A DNA stretch of 64,000 nucleotides, from the NCBI GenBank assembly GCA_016195915.1, contig JACPYS010000058.1, forward strand, positions 124,001-188,000. Reading direction: 5' to 3'. The translations under genes and the position numbers were made by a program. Below, piece after piece: positions 1 through 12,793 of this stretch. The DNA comes from Betaproteobacteria bacterium (GTDB taxonomy: Bacteria; Pseudomonadota; Gammaproteobacteria; Burkholderiales; SG8-39). Position 1 is the first letter of the stretch. The number at the start of each line of letters is the position of its first letter. Under the pieces are notes generated by a model, which saw nothing but the letters and a program-made list of their open reading frames with translations, did not search any database and was not told the DNA's origin.

Positions 1-6
1 GCCTTC

Positions 7-366
7 TCATCGTTTCAACCTCGAGAATGCATCGCGCAATCGGCCAAGCATGTCATGCTCAAGCCGGATATTCTGCGGTGGGCGCACCAGTACGTCGACC
101 GGTGCCAGCGCCCGCTGTTCAAGCCGGAACGCCTCGCGAATGCAACGCTTGACGCGGTTGCGTACGTTCGCGCGCCGCGATACGCGTAGCGACATCAGAA
201 CGCCAAGGCGGGCGGAGCCAACATCATTCGGCGTTACGATAAAGGTAAACCCGGAAAACGTTCGCCGCGTACCGCCGCGCAAAAGGCCCTCGTATTGCGC
301 CTTGGAACGAATGCGACGCTCGGGGCCGAAACGCAATCGCTCTCGCGGCGGCGTTGCGCCGGTCAC
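7..366 (-). CDS. rnpA: Ribonuclease P protein component
   Basis: Protein subunit of RNase P; it binds the catalytic RNA and helps trim the 5' leader of pre-tRNAs. The 119-residue product is basic and carries the family signature RNRVKRCIREAFR in its C-terminal half, with a beta-strand region (FTFIVTPNDVGSARLGVLMS) before it. Length is normal for the family. The start is GTG at 364-366, 17 bases after the rpmH stop, so the two genes form the usual rpmH-rnpA transcript running away from dnaA. The gene is complete, but the window ends 6 bases past its stop, so any following yidD/yidC is not visible. Confidence 0.95.
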   Translation of the reverse strand: MTGATPPRERLRFGPERRIRSKAQYEGLLRGGTRRTFSGFTFIVTPNDVGSARLGVLMSLRVSRRANVRNRVKRCIREAFRLEQRALAPVDVLVRPPQNIRLEHDMLGRLRDAFSRLKR

Positions 367-383
367 GCGCGCAACGATCCCGT

Positions 384-518
384 TCAGACGGAGAGGCGCC
401 TGCGGCCCTTCGCGCGCCGGGCGGCAATCACCTTGCGACCACCCCGTGTACGCATCCGGGTGAGAAATCCGTGGCGGCGCGAGCGCCTTGTCTTGGAAGG
501 TTGGTAGGTTCGCTTCAT
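384..518 (-). CDS. rpmH: 50S ribosomal protein L34
   Basis: 44-residue, very basic protein of the large ribosomal subunit. The translation starts [20 protein letters not shown] and ends [11 protein letters not shown], which is the nearly invariant L34 pattern. ATG is at 516-518 and TGA at 384-386. It is the first gene of the rpmH-rnpA operon and is divergent from dnaA, the standard arrangement at bacterial origins. A sigma-70 type promoter lies just upstream. Confidence 0.97.
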   Translation of the reverse strand: MKRTYQPSKTRRSRRHGFLTRMRTRGGRKVIAARRAKGRRRLSV

Positions 519-545
519 GGGTGTCTCGGCTGGCGAAAACCTACG

Positions 546-575
546 ATTACAGCCTTTTATCTACGTCGTTGTCAA
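546..575 (-). promoter_or_regulatory. Probable rpmH-rnpA promoter
   Basis: Read on the minus strand, a perfect -35 box TTGACA lies at 570-575 and a -10-like TGTAAT (one mismatch to TATAAT) at 546-551, with an 18-base spacer. This would start transcription about 20 bases before the rpmH ATG. Position and quality make it the best candidate; no transcript data were available. Confidence 0.55.
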
Positions 576-600
576 ATTTCGTTTATTTCTCTGTCCAACC

Positions 601-609
601 TGTGGATAA
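601..609. promoter_or_regulatory. Consensus DnaA box in the dnaA promoter region
   Basis: TGTGGATAA is an exact match to the consensus DnaA box (reverse complement of TTATCCACA). It sits 109 bases before the dnaA start, between the divergent rpmH and dnaA genes. A box here usually mediates DnaA autorepression and may contribute to the origin. The surrounding 519-717 is AT-richer than the flanking genes and probably also holds the dnaA promoter. Confidence 0.7.
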
Positions 610-717
610 CTCGCGTCGAACTGGGTAAAATACCTATTATTAAATCGGCTCGCTCGGCAACCGGCGCGCGCCTTTCGCGTGAGTCCAGGCACGACCAAAA
701 AAGAGCCCTAATCCGAG

Positions 718-2046
718 ATGCGAAACCTCTGGGACGCATGCCTGCGGCGCCTCGAACAGGAACTCCCTGCGCAGCAGTTCAATACGTGGATCCGGCCTCT
801 TACGCTAGACGCCACGGGATCGGATGTCGGCCAGCTTAGACTGGTCGCGCCGAATCGGTTCGTGCTCGAACTGGTGCGTGAGCGCTTCAGCGAGCGGATC
901 AGAAAATTTGCCGGTGAGGCCGGGCCGCAGCCAGTGGAAATCAACGTCGTGCTGGCGCGCGGACCCGAGCCACAGCCCCGCCAGCCCCCTCGCGCCAACG
1001 GCTCTCCGTCTCCGCCAACGTTGGATCGGGCACGGCTCAATCCCGGCTTTACCTTCGACGGATTTGTCACGGGAAAGGCAAACCAGCTTGCGCGTGCTGC
1101 AGCGCTGCAGGTCGCCGAAAATCCGGGCATCTCCTACAACCCGCTTTTTGTTTATGGCGGAGTGGGGCTGGGTAAGACACATCTGGTCCAGGCCATCGGC
1201 AACGCCTTAGCCAGCCAAAGGCCCACGGCCAAGATTCGCTATACCCACGCCGAGCAGTACGTGACCGACGTGGTGCGCGCTTACCAGCAGCGTTCCTTCG
1301 AGGAATTCAAGCGCTATTACCACTCGCTCGACCTGCTGTTGATCGACGATATACAGTTCATCTCGAACAAGGGCCGCACGCAAGAGGAGTTCTTCTACGC
1401 GTTCAACGCACTGGTCGAAGCGCACAAACAAATCGTAATCACCTGCGACACTTATCCGAAGGAGATTTCCGGCATGGAAGAACGCCTGATCTCGCGCTTC
1501 GGGTGGGGCCTCACGGTTGCCATCGAACCGCCGGAACTGGAAATGAGGGTGGCCATCGTACTCAAGAAAGCGGCAGCAGAAGGCGTTCCACTCACCGAGG
1601 ACATCGCCTTTTTCATTGCCAAGCACATTCGATCCAACGTACGCGAACTCGAAGGCGCGCTGAAAAAAGTCCTGGCCTTTTCACGCTTCAACAACAGAGA
1701 GTTGTCCCTCGAACTCGCCAAGGAGGCGCTGCGTGACATCCTGAACATGGCCAATCGCCAGATCACGGTAGAGAACATCCAGAAGACGGTGGCGGAATTC
1801 TTCAAGCTCAAACCTTCGGATATGCATTCAAAAAAACGCACGCGCCAGGTCGCCCGCCCGCGCCAAGTGGCGATGGCGCTTGCCAAGGACCTGACGCAGA
1901 TGAGCTTGCCCGAGATCGGCAATGCATTCGGTGGCCGTGACCACACAACCGTATTGCACGCCTGCCGCACAATATCAAGTCTGCGCAAGCAGGATCAGAC
2001 GCTGAATCGCGATTACCTAGTCCTGGAGCAGGTACTCAAGGGTTGA
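718..2046 (+). CDS. dnaA: Chromosomal replication initiator protein DnaA
   Basis: AAA+ ATPase that binds DnaA boxes and opens oriC. The 442-residue protein has an N-terminal domain I ([16 protein letters not shown], residues 1-80), a short Pro-rich linker (about 81-107), an AAA+ core with Walker A GGVGLGKT at 147-154 and Walker [10 protein letters not shown] near 210, and the C-terminal box-binding domain with [15 protein letters not shown]. The linker is short, which places the total slightly below the 450-470 residues common in the group. The ATG start gives a standard N-terminus, although no strong Shine-Dalgarno sequence is visible. Confidence 0.98.
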   Translation: MRNLWDACLRRLEQELPAQQFNTWIRPLTLDATGSDVGQLRLVAPNRFVLELVRERFSERIRKFAGEAGPQPVEINVVLARGPEPQPRQPPRANGSPSPPTLDRARLNPGFTFDGFVTGKANQLARAAALQVAENPGISYNPLFVYGGVGLGKTHLVQAIGNALASQRPTAKIRYTHAEQYVTDVVRAYQQRSFEEFKRYYHSLDLLLIDDIQFISNKGRTQEEFFYAFNALVEAHKQIVITCDTYPKEISGMEERLISRFGWGLTVAIEPPELEMRVAIVLKKAAAEGVPLTEDIAFFIAKHIRSNVRELEGALKKVLAFSRFNNRELSLELAKEALRDILNMANRQITVENIQKTVAEFFKLKPSDMHSKKRTRQVARPRQVAMALAKDLTQMSLPEIGNAFGGRDHTTVLHACRTISSLRKQDQTLNRDYLVLEQVLKG

Positions 2047-2266
2047 TCCTGACAATCATGAATCGTGCATTGCCGGAGAACAAACTGTGGACAAGCTTGC
2101 GCTACCGAACGACGCGCCGATCAATCCACAGCGTTGCACAGACGATCCACAGGCTTCCAGCATGGTCCGGACGGACGTATCCATGCGCGGGCAATCAGGT
2201 TTTCGGACTTTTCCCGGATATCGCAGCAGCCTACTAACTACTACTAATTATAATTAAGGAAAAGAA
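2047..2266. other. oriC: Probable chromosomal origin, oriC (dnaA-dnaN gap)
   Basis: This 220-base gap holds several DnaA-box-like 9-mers: TGTGGACAA at 2086-2094 (one mismatch), CAATCCACA at 2122-2130 and CGATCCACA at 2143-2151 (two mismatches each). At 2231-2256, just before dnaN, is an AT-rich tract beginning CTACTAACTACTACTAA. Its complement reads as a row of 3'-GAT-5' triplets, the DnaA-trio element that guides strand opening. A GC-rich stretch lies between the boxes and this tract. The combination, and the position between dnaA and dnaN, fit an origin. No coding frame is supported here. Confidence 0.7.
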
Positions 2267-5813
<3,547 letters not shown>

Positions 5814-8396
5814 TCAGCGCGCGGCGGCGCGCTTGTGCGCTGTTGCAGCCGGCTTGGCCACTGCGCGGGGCGCGGGCTTCTTGTCTGACGCCTTGGCGCG
5901 CTTGCGCGCGGGGGCGGCTACCGGCGCTTTGGACGGGGCACTCCGCGGTGTCTTTTCGTTGCGCCGCGCGCGCGCCATGAATTCGAAGCCGATGGTTCCA
6001 TCAGGACGCTTTACCAGAAAGGCTTTGAACGGGCGGCCCTTCTTTGAAATGAACCGCGTAATCAGGTCGGTCTTGCCGGTGGCGAGCAATTTCTCCATTT
6101 GAGGGCGCTCCACGGGCTGTTGCAGGATGATCTTGCCGGAGCGGAAATCGCAGGTACGCGCGGCGCCGAGTGATTTCTCGCACACGTAAGCCGCGCCATG
6201 CTCATAGACGCGAGCGCTGCATTTGGGGCAGGCGCCGAGCGCGGTCTGGCGGGCGAAATCCGGCGCTTCACCCGACTCGTCTTCTGCCCTCGTCCGACCA
6301 AAGTCGAACTCCACACGCATCTCGCCGTTCAGTCGCAACAAGGCTGAGAATGGCCTGCCCATGCGCGAGCGGAACCCGGTGAGGGGGCCGATCTGCCCCT
6401 TGCGGAACAGCTCGGCGATCTCCTCCGGAGCCCACTCCCGGCCGGAAATCACCTTCCAGACGGAGAAGTCGCAACTCTGGCATTCAAACTTGCGGTAGTT
6501 CTCCTGCACCGTACCCCCGCACTTCGGACACGGGGCATCGACGGTGGCGAACGCGGTCTCCGGGATATCCCCCTTGCGGATGCGCTCGACCATGTCGCGC
6601 GTCACCGACTGAATGTGATCCATAAACTCATCGCGCGCCAGCTCGCCTCCCTCCATCAGCTTCAGCTTATGCTCCCAATCTCCCGTCAGTTCGGGGGAGG
6701 TGATTTCGCTGACCCCGAAATGCTTGAGCGCGAAAAGAAGCGAAAATGCCTTCGGGGTCGGCACCAGTTCGCGCATGTTGCGGTGAACGTAGTCTTCGCG
6801 GATCAGGCCTTCAATGATCGCCGCCCTTGTCGCAGGCGTTCCCAGTCCCTTCTGTTCCATGGCCGCCCGCAACTCGTCGTCCTCGAGGAGCTTCCCGGCA
6901 CCCTCCATTGCAGAGAGCAGCGTTGCTTCGCTGTAGCGTGCAGGCGGTTTGGTTTCATCGCCCTGCGCCTGCACCTCGAGCGTGCGCACCTGTTCACCCT
7001 GCGCGACGGCCGGAAGGTTCTCGTTTTCCTGCTGCGCGGCCTTGCCGTACACCGCCTGCCAGCCGGGGCTTACGAGGATGCGCCCCTCCGTCTTGAAGCT
7101 GTTTCCGGCTACCACCGTGATGCGCGTTGTCTGCAGCGACTCCGCCGGTGGGTAGAACACCGCAAGGAACCGCCGCACGACGAGGTCGTAGAGCTTCTGC
7201 TCCGGGTCACTCAGGCGCCGGGATGCTTCGAGGGTCGGGATGATTGCAAAGTGATCGGAAATCTTGCTGTTGTCGAAGATGCGCCTGTTTGGCCGGACCC
7301 AGCCGCTTTTCAATATCTGGGCGGCGAACGTCGCGTAATCACCGTCCTTGAGCACGCCCAGGGTCTTCTTGACCGTTGCGACATAGTCCTCCGGTAGCGC
7401 GCGCGCGTCGGTCCGGGGATAGGTGAGCATCTTGTGCTTCTCGTACAACGCCTGCGCCAGCCCAAGCGTGTTCTTGGCGGAGAAACCGAATCGGCCATTG
7501 GCTTCGCGCTGCAGGCTGGTGAGGTCGAACAGCAGCGGCGAGAGTTGGCTGGACGGCTTGGTTTCCTCCGCGACGCTGCCGGTCTTTCCCTCGCACGCGT
7601 CCCGAATCGCTTCCGCTTGCGCGGCGTGCCACAGCCGCTCTGCCTTGCGTTCTGCGTCGTCGTCCTTGCGAAACGCAGGATCGAACCAGCGGCCAGCGTA
7701 GTCACCCGCATCGGCGGCGAAACGGGCGTGGACCTCCCAGTAATCGCGCGACTTGAACGCGCGAATCCTTTCTTCGCGTTCCACGAGGACCGCGAGGGTC
7801 GGCGTCTGCACGCGGCCTACGGTCGTGAGATAGAACCCGCCCTCCTTTGAATTGAACGCGGTCATCGCCCGCGTTCCGTTTATGCCGATCAGCCAGTCCG
7901 CCTCCGAACGGGATTTGGCCGCATCGGCGAGCGGCAGCAGGTCGCGGTCATCGCGCAGGCGTTCGAATCCCTCACGTATCGCACCCTGGGTCATCGACTG
8001 GAGCCAGAGCCGCTGGATGGGCTTCTTCGTGCGCGCATGCTGCACGATGTAGCGGAAGATCAGCTCTCCTTCACGTCCCGCATCACAGGCGTTTACCAGA
8101 ACCGAAACATCCTTACGCTTGATCAGCTTCAATAGAAGGTTCAGGCGCGATTCGGACTTTTCGATCGGTGCGAGTCCAAAGTGCGGGGGGACCACCGGCA
8201 GATTGGCGAACGACCACTTGCCCTTCTTCACTTCGAATTCTTCCGGCACCACGAGCTCGAGCAGATGGCCGACCGCCGACGAGAGCAGCATCTCATCGCT
8301 CTCGAAGTAATCTCCGTGGCGCGCGAAACCGCCGAGCGCACGCGAGATGTCGTTCGCCACGGACGGCTTCTCCGCAATGATCAGTTTTTTACTCAT
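5814..8396 (-). CDS. topB: DNA topoisomerase III
   Basis: Type IA topoisomerase that decatenates and relaxes DNA by cutting one strand. The 860-residue protein starts MSKKLIIAEKPSVANDISRA (Toprim), has the DAGREGELIFRYI acidic motif and the active-site tyrosine in LTYPRTDARALP. The C-terminal part has zinc-ribbon-like CPKCGG...CQSC and CPKC modules and ends in a basic Lys/Ala/Pro-rich tail of roughly 50 residues, typical of the longer betaproteobacterial form. The stop codon abuts the gyrB stop with no spacer. It is the last gene of the leftward lysM-dprA-smg-topB set. Confidence 0.95.
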   Translation of the reverse strand: MSKKLIIAEKPSVANDISRALGGFARHGDYFESDEMLLSSAVGHLLELVVPEEFEVKKGKWSFANLPVVPPHFGLAPIEKSESRLNLLLKLIKRKDVSVLVNACDAGREGELIFRYIVQHARTKKPIQRLWLQSMTQGAIREGFERLRDDRDLLPLADAAKSRSEADWLIGINGTRAMTAFNSKEGGFYLTTVGRVQTPTLAVLVEREERIRAFKSRDYWEVHARFAADAGDYAGRWFDPAFRKDDDAERKAERLWHAAQAEAIRDACEGKTGSVAEETKPSSQLSPLLFDLTSLQREANGRFGFSAKNTLGLAQALYEKHKMLTYPRTDARALPEDYVATVKKTLGVLKDGDYATFAAQILKSGWVRPNRRIFDNSKISDHFAIIPTLEASRRLSDPEQKLYDLVVRRFLAVFYPPAESLQTTRITVVAGNSFKTEGRILVSPGWQAVYGKAAQQENENLPAVAQGEQVRTLEVQAQGDETKPPARYSEATLLSAMEGAGKLLEDDELRAAMEQKGLGTPATRAAIIEGLIREDYVHRNMRELVPTPKAFSLLFALKHFGVSEITSPELTGDWEHKLKLMEGGELARDEFMDHIQSVTRDMVERIRKGDIPETAFATVDAPCPKCGGTVQENYRKFECQSCDFSVWKVISGREWAPEEIAELFRKGQIGPLTGFRSRMGRPFSALLRLNGEMRVEFDFGRTRAEDESGEAPDFARQTALGACPKCSARVYEHGAAYVCEKSLGAARTCDFRSGKIILQQPVERPQMEKLLATGKTDLITRFISKKGRPFKAFLVKRPDGTIGFEFMARARRNEKTPRSAPSKAPVAAPARKRAKASDKKPAPRAVAKPAATAHKRAAAR

Positions 8397-8479
8397 GCGC
8401 TCCGGTCGGGCGCTCGAAGGGGTGCCGACGATACGAGCAAACGCCGCCGGCTGTCAACCGAAACGGCCGCGCTGCGCCG

Positions 8480-8938
8480 CTAGTGCTGCGTGCGCGTTAC
8501 ATCCGCCGACAGCAGGTCGCCGGCAATCAGCTGGCTGGTCGGCACATGATGGTTCCACAACACCATCAGAACGATCAGCTTGAGCTGATCGAGCGAGAGT
8601 GCGGGCGCGGAGGCCGTCAGCGCGAGGTCGATCACCAGTTCCCGAAGTCCGGCATCGAGCACGCCGGCTTGCTCGAGAGAGATCAGAAAGCCGCGGCTTC
8701 CGGCGTCGAGCTTGATACATTCGCGCAGGGCAAAGGCGCGCGGTGCGCGTGATGCCTGCAGCAATGCCAGGCGGGAGTCGTTCGGCGCACACTGCACGCC
8801 GGCAAGCCAGGCAAGCGTTTCGCTGATTTCGGAATCGTCGAAGCCCGCGGCCGAGAGCTTCTTGGCCACCGACTCGGAATTTCGCGTCAGATCAGCCTGC
8901 TGACAGTTCTCGAACAGGTATACGAGGATATCGAACAT
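8480..8938 (-). CDS. smg: Smg family protein (DUF494)
   Basis: 152-residue protein of the Smg/DUF494 family. It starts MFDILVYLFENCQQADLTRN and carries the family-like SVAKKLSAAGFDDSEISETLAWL stretch. The molecular role is not established; the gene is almost always next to dprA in Beta- and Gammaproteobacteria, as here, 15 bases after the dprA stop. It is probably cytosolic, with no signal peptide or membrane segment seen. Confidence 0.9.
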   Translation of the reverse strand: MFDILVYLFENCQQADLTRNSESVAKKLSAAGFDDSEISETLAWLAGVQCAPNDSRLALLQASRAPRAFALRECIKLDAGSRGFLISLEQAGVLDAGLRELVIDLALTASAPALSLDQLKLIVLMVLWNHHVPTSQLIAGDLLSADVTRTQH

Positions 8939-8953
8939 GTTCTTATTTTCTCC

Positions 8954-10036
8954 TCAATTGAGCCGTTGATAGCGGCCTCCCGGCAATGCGGCAATGCGTC
9001 CGTCGAGTTCCAGGCGAAGCAGTTGCGCCGATACCCGTTCTGCGGGCAGTCCGGCGCGCGCGCACAGCGAATCGAAGTCGACCGGATCGAATCCGATGTA
9101 AGCGAGGAGCGACGATTCGTCCTCATGATCGGCGTCAGGCGCGCGCGCCGTCGCGTCGGTTTGCCACGCCCCCAACTCGGAAAGCACGTCCTCGACTGAA
9201 TCAACCAGCTTGGCACCGGCCTTGATCAGCGCATGACAACCCTTGGCGAGGGGTGAGTGAATGGAACCCGGTATTGCGAACACCTCGCGACCCTGCTCGA
9301 TCGCGGTGCGAGCAGTGATGAGCGAGCCGCTGGCGATGGCCGCCTCCACCACGAGTACGCCGCGCGACATGCCGCTTATCAGCCGGTTGCGGCGGGGAAA
9401 ATTGTGCGCGACCGGTGGCGTACCCAGAGGGAACTCCGATATGAGCAGCCCGCGCACCGCAATTTCCTCTGCCAGCGCTGTGTTCCTTGCGGGATAGGAT
9501 ACGTCCACCCCGGTACCCAGTACAGCGAGCGTCGAACCTGCACCGGCGAGCCCCCCACGATGCGCTGCAGTGTCAATCCCGAGCGCAAGCCCGCTTACGA
9601 CCGCAAGTCCCGCCGCGCTCAGCGACTTGGCGAAGCTCTCAGCGTTCGCCAATCCCTGGGGGGTCGCGTTACGGCTGCCGACGACAGCGAGCGCTGCTTT
9701 GTCGGCAAGCTCCAGACGTCCGCGCGCGAACAGCAGTGTCGGCGGATCCGGAATTTCGTACAGCAATCGAGGATAGGCCGGGTCGGACAGCGGAATAATG
9801 TAGCGCCCTGGCGAGCTGGCCCAATCGAGGCTGCGTTCGACGGCAGACCGCGTCGTGGACGCGTCCAGGCCCTGCAATGCGGGGGCCGGCACAAAACGCT
9901 CGAGCTCACTTCGCCTTGCTGAGAGTACCGCTTCCGGCAGTCCGAATTCCTTGAGAAGCCGGCGAACCGCCCCAGCTCCGAGACCGGGCGCATGCGCGAG
10001 GGTAAGCCACGCCGCAAGTCCCGGATTTCGATTCAT
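8954..10036 (-). CDS. dprA: DNA-processing protein DprA
   Basis: Binds incoming single-stranded DNA and loads RecA during natural transformation. The 360-residue product has an N-terminal SAM-like/HhH region (LTLAHAPGLGAGAVRRLL), the Rossmann-fold core with VVGSRNATPQG, SGLALGIDTAAHRGGL, GTGVDVSYPARN and the LISEFPLGTPP/HNFPRRNRLISG segments, and a C-terminal winged-helix region. It sits between the LysM protein gene and smg on the minus strand. Together with comM at 44 kb it suggests a competence potential, though uptake genes are not in the window. Confidence 0.96.
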   Translation of the reverse strand: MNRNPGLAAWLTLAHAPGLGAGAVRRLLKEFGLPEAVLSARRSELERFVPAPALQGLDASTTRSAVERSLDWASSPGRYIIPLSDPAYPRLLYEIPDPPTLLFARGRLELADKAALAVVGSRNATPQGLANAESFAKSLSAAGLAVVSGLALGIDTAAHRGGLAGAGSTLAVLGTGVDVSYPARNTALAEEIAVRGLLISEFPLGTPPVAHNFPRRNRLISGMSRGVLVVEAAIASGSLITARTAIEQGREVFAIPGSIHSPLAKGCHALIKAGAKLVDSVEDVLSELGAWQTDATARAPDADHEDESSLLAYIGFDPVDFDSLCARAGLPAERVSAQLLRLELDGRIAALPGGRYQRLN

Positions 10037-10093
10037 TCCAGGCGCGAGCTTCGGTGTGTTCGTCCGCGGACTGCGCGCGGGCGACGCCGAGCC

Positions 10094-11143
10094 TCAGGGA
10101 TTGAGGACCGCATCCAGCGGCTGAACCGGTCGCGAGTTCTTTACTACCAGCGCGTAGGAGATGTTTTCGAACACCCGGAACACGAACACCAGTCCATAGC
10201 GTTGCTCAGGCAACACGATCGACGCTCCCTGAGATCTCGGATCCGGCACTCCGGCACCTTGTCGATGCAGGGCAAGCACGTTGCCGGGCTCAACTCCGTT
10301 GGCCTTGCCGCGGTTGAGGGTGACGATCGACTGGTTTGCCGCCTCGCCGATATTGCTAACCCCCCCATAGACGCCAATCACCTGGCCGGCAATCTGCTTG
10401 GCAGGCGCCCGGGGCGTGTACTCGATCGATTGCGGCCGTCCGGCGGCAATCAGCCTGTCACCGCGCACAATTTCCTGCGCCGCGGTGAGAATCTGGAGCG
10501 TGGCCGGTTCGCCGGGCCGGGTGACCCGCGCCGTGCCGAGATAAACGGCCTCAAAACCCAAGGTGCGCCGTGTTTCCGGATCGACCAGCGCTTGGCCACG
10601 CCGGTACATATACCAAGTGTCCTCTTTTGAGGCGCCCAGTCCACTTGCGAACGCGGACTCGCCCGCTCCGCCCATGAGCCGCTTTTCCTCAAACGCTACG
10701 ATGACGGGGGCATTCTCGAGCCCGTCCTCCTCGACAACCAGCGGGCGTGACAGGAACGGCTCGATGACACTCGACGGTATGCTCTCAATCGCCGCAATCG
10801 GGGTAGCATCGCCCCGCACGCGTGGAGTCAGCTTGATTGCTTCGCCGAGAACCAATTGCGAGACGCTGCGGTCGAAGACGAGTACGTTTCCCGGATAGAT
10901 GCGGTTCGGATTCTTGATTTCGTCCTTGTTCAGGTTCCACAGTTCCTGCCACCGCCACGGTGCGTCGAGGTACCGCTCCGCGATCGACCAAAGCGTATCC
11001 CCCTGTTTCACCACGTATCGCGCTGGTGCGTCGGGCTTGATCGCAAGAGGTTTCGCCGGCGCCTGCGCGCCAGTCGGGCCGTTGAACAGCCAGGAAACAA
11101 CAAAAATGAGTGTTGTGATAGACTTATATACTTTGGATCGCAT
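10094..11143 (-). CDS. LysM-domain exported protein
   Basis: 349-residue protein with an N-terminal signal or anchor segment (SITTLIFVVSWLFNGPTGAQA) followed at about residues 43-92 by one LysM domain (YVVKQGDTLWSIAERYL, then ELWNLNKDEIKNPNRIYPG). LysM binds the glycan of peptidoglycan, so the protein probably acts in the periplasm. The remaining 250 residues form a conserved domain found in betaproteobacterial proteins encoded next to dprA; I do not know its function. It is divergent from def, with a shared promoter gap of 124 bases, and is the probable first gene of the lysM-dprA-smg-topB transcript. Confidence 0.88.
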   Translation of the reverse strand: MRSKVYKSITTLIFVVSWLFNGPTGAQAPAKPLAIKPDAPARYVVKQGDTLWSIAERYLDAPWRWQELWNLNKDEIKNPNRIYPGNVLVFDRSVSQLVLGEAIKLTPRVRGDATPIAAIESIPSSVIEPFLSRPLVVEEDGLENAPVIVAFEEKRLMGGAGESAFASGLGASKEDTWYMYRRGQALVDPETRRTLGFEAVYLGTARVTRPGEPATLQILTAAQEIVRGDRLIAAGRPQSIEYTPRAPAKQIAGQVIGVYGGVSNIGEAANQSIVTLNRGKANGVEPGNVLALHRQGAGVPDPRSQGASIVLPEQRYGLVFVFRVFENISYALVVKNSRPVQPLDAVLNP

Positions 11144-11267
11144 GGGAGCCCCCGTTCAACGGCCGGCTTGTAATGCGTTTTCGCAAGCCAATGTAGCATA
11201 AAGCGTATATGTTTTACGTGCTGCATGAAATTCTGCATGTAATCTATTCAATTCGCAAGTAATTTAC

Positions 11268-11771
11268 ATGACTATTCTGAACATTCTTCGCTACCCGGAC
11301 GCCAGGCTGCACAAGACCGCGGCCCCGGTTACCGTGTTTGACGACCAATTGAAGAAACTGGCGCGCGACCTCGCGGAAACCATGTACGCTGCCCCCGGCG
11401 TTGGTCTCGCTGCAACCCAGGTCGACGTGCACAAACAGGTGATCGTTTTAGACGTCTCGGAACGACGCGATGCGCTGGTCACTCTCGTCAATCCGGAGAT
11501 CGTCGAAAGCTCGGGGGCGTCGGATATTGAGGAAGGTTGTCTCTCGGTGCCGGGCATCTACGAGATGGTCCCGCGCGCAGAGCGCGTGAGGGTCCGGGCG
11601 CACGACGCCAACGGCAACGCGTTCACTCTTGAGGCACAGGGTTTGCTGGCCGTCTGCATCCAGCACGAGATGGACCATCTGCAGGGGAAGGTATTTGTCG
11701 AATACCTTTCACAGCTCAAGCAGACGCGCATCCGCGCCCGACTCGCGAAGCAATTGCGCAAGAGCGCCTGA
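11268..11771 (+). CDS. def: Peptide deformylase
   Basis: Removes the N-formyl group from nascent proteins. The 167-residue enzyme has all three metal-site motifs: GVGLAATQV near residue 45, EGCLSVPG (Cys ligand) near 89, and QHEMDH (two His ligands and catalytic Glu) near 131. Length is typical. It starts [11 protein letters not shown]. The fmt gene follows 92 bases later, the classic def-fmt pair acting on opposite sides of the formylation cycle. Confidence 0.97.
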   Translation: MTILNILRYPDARLHKTAAPVTVFDDQLKKLARDLAETMYAAPGVGLAATQVDVHKQVIVLDVSERRDALVTLVNPEIVESSGASDIEEGCLSVPGIYEMVPRAERVRVRAHDANGNAFTLEAQGLLAVCIQHEMDHLQGKVFVEYLSQLKQTRIRARLAKQLRKSA

Positions 11772-11863
11772 ATCCCGGGTTTGCTCCACACCTTCGTTCA
11801 GTTACCAGCAGTGTCGATGCAGGCGCTGGGCAAGGCTCGTATTGGCGGGGCTCCGCGCTGACC

Positions 11864-12793
11864 ATGCGCGTTGTGTTTGCGGGAACGCCGGCGTTTGCGG
11901 AACGTGCGTTAGCCGCGCTTCTCGACGCCGGGCACGTGATCCCGCTGGTGCTGACGCAACCCGATCGGTCTGCTGGGCGCGGCATGCACCCTGCGAAAAG
12001 TCCGGTCAAGCGGCTCGCGGTGGCTCGCGGCCTGACGGTATTTCAACCGGTTACTCTGCGCGATGCTACGAGCGTGCAAGCTATCCGCGCATCCCGTCCT
12101 GATGTCCTGGTGGTTGCCGCGTATGGGTTGATCCTTCCCGTGGCAGTCCTCGAGCTTGCCCCACTCGGCGCCCTCAACATTCACGCGTCCCTGTTGCCGC
12201 TCTGGCGCGGTGCCGCCCCCATCCAGCGCGCGCTGCTGGCGGGCGATCCTGAAACGGGGGTGAGCATCATGCGCATGGAAGAAGGCCTCGACACGGGCCC
12301 CGTGTTTGTCCGCCACGCAATTGCGATCGACGAGCGGGATACTGCCGGCAGGCTGCATGACAAGCTCGCGGATATCGGCGCGGAAATGATCGTCGGTGCG
12401 TTGCGCGAACTTGGTGCGGGTCGCGCGCAGTTCATCCCTCAGCCAGCCGAGGGGGTAAGCTACGCCCGGAAGATTGGCAAACACGAGGCCCATGTGGACT
12501 GGCATCGTACGAGCGCGGAACTTGACCGTTTGGTGCGAGCCTTCCACCCGGCACCGGGGGCTGTAACGACCGTGGGGAGAATCGCGTTCAAGGTCTGGAG
12601 CGCGCGTCCGGGCAATGGCAGGGGCGCACCCGGGGAAGTGCTGCGAGCGGACCGCGGCGGCTTGCTAGTGGCGTGTGGCGAGGGCGCACTGGAACTAATC
12701 GAATTGCAGCGAGCGGGCGGAAGGCGGCTCGCCGCCGCCGAATTTCTACGCGGCAATCCGATCGCCCTGGGCGCGCGTCTCGGAGCTGCGTGA
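11864..12793 (+). CDS. fmt: Methionyl-tRNA formyltransferase
   Basis: Transfers a formyl group from 10-formyl-THF to Met-tRNAfMet. The 309-residue protein has the N-terminal formyltransferase fold (MRVVFAGTPAFAERALAALL), the catalytic HASLLPLWRGAAPIQRALLA stretch, and a C-terminal OB-fold region (VLRADRGGLLVACGEGALEL). The end overlaps rsmB in a GTGA junction, so fmt and rsmB are probably translationally coupled. Confidence 0.97.
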   Translation: MRVVFAGTPAFAERALAALLDAGHVIPLVLTQPDRSAGRGMHPAKSPVKRLAVARGLTVFQPVTLRDATSVQAIRASRPDVLVVAAYGLILPVAVLELAPLGALNIHASLLPLWRGAAPIQRALLAGDPETGVSIMRMEEGLDTGPVFVRHAIAIDERDTAGRLHDKLADIGAEMIVGALRELGAGRAQFIPQPAEGVSYARKIGKHEAHVDWHRTSAELDRLVRAFHPAPGAVTTVGRIAFKVWSARPGNGRGAPGEVLRADRGGLLVACGEGALELIELQRAGGRRLAAAEFLRGNPIALGARLGAA

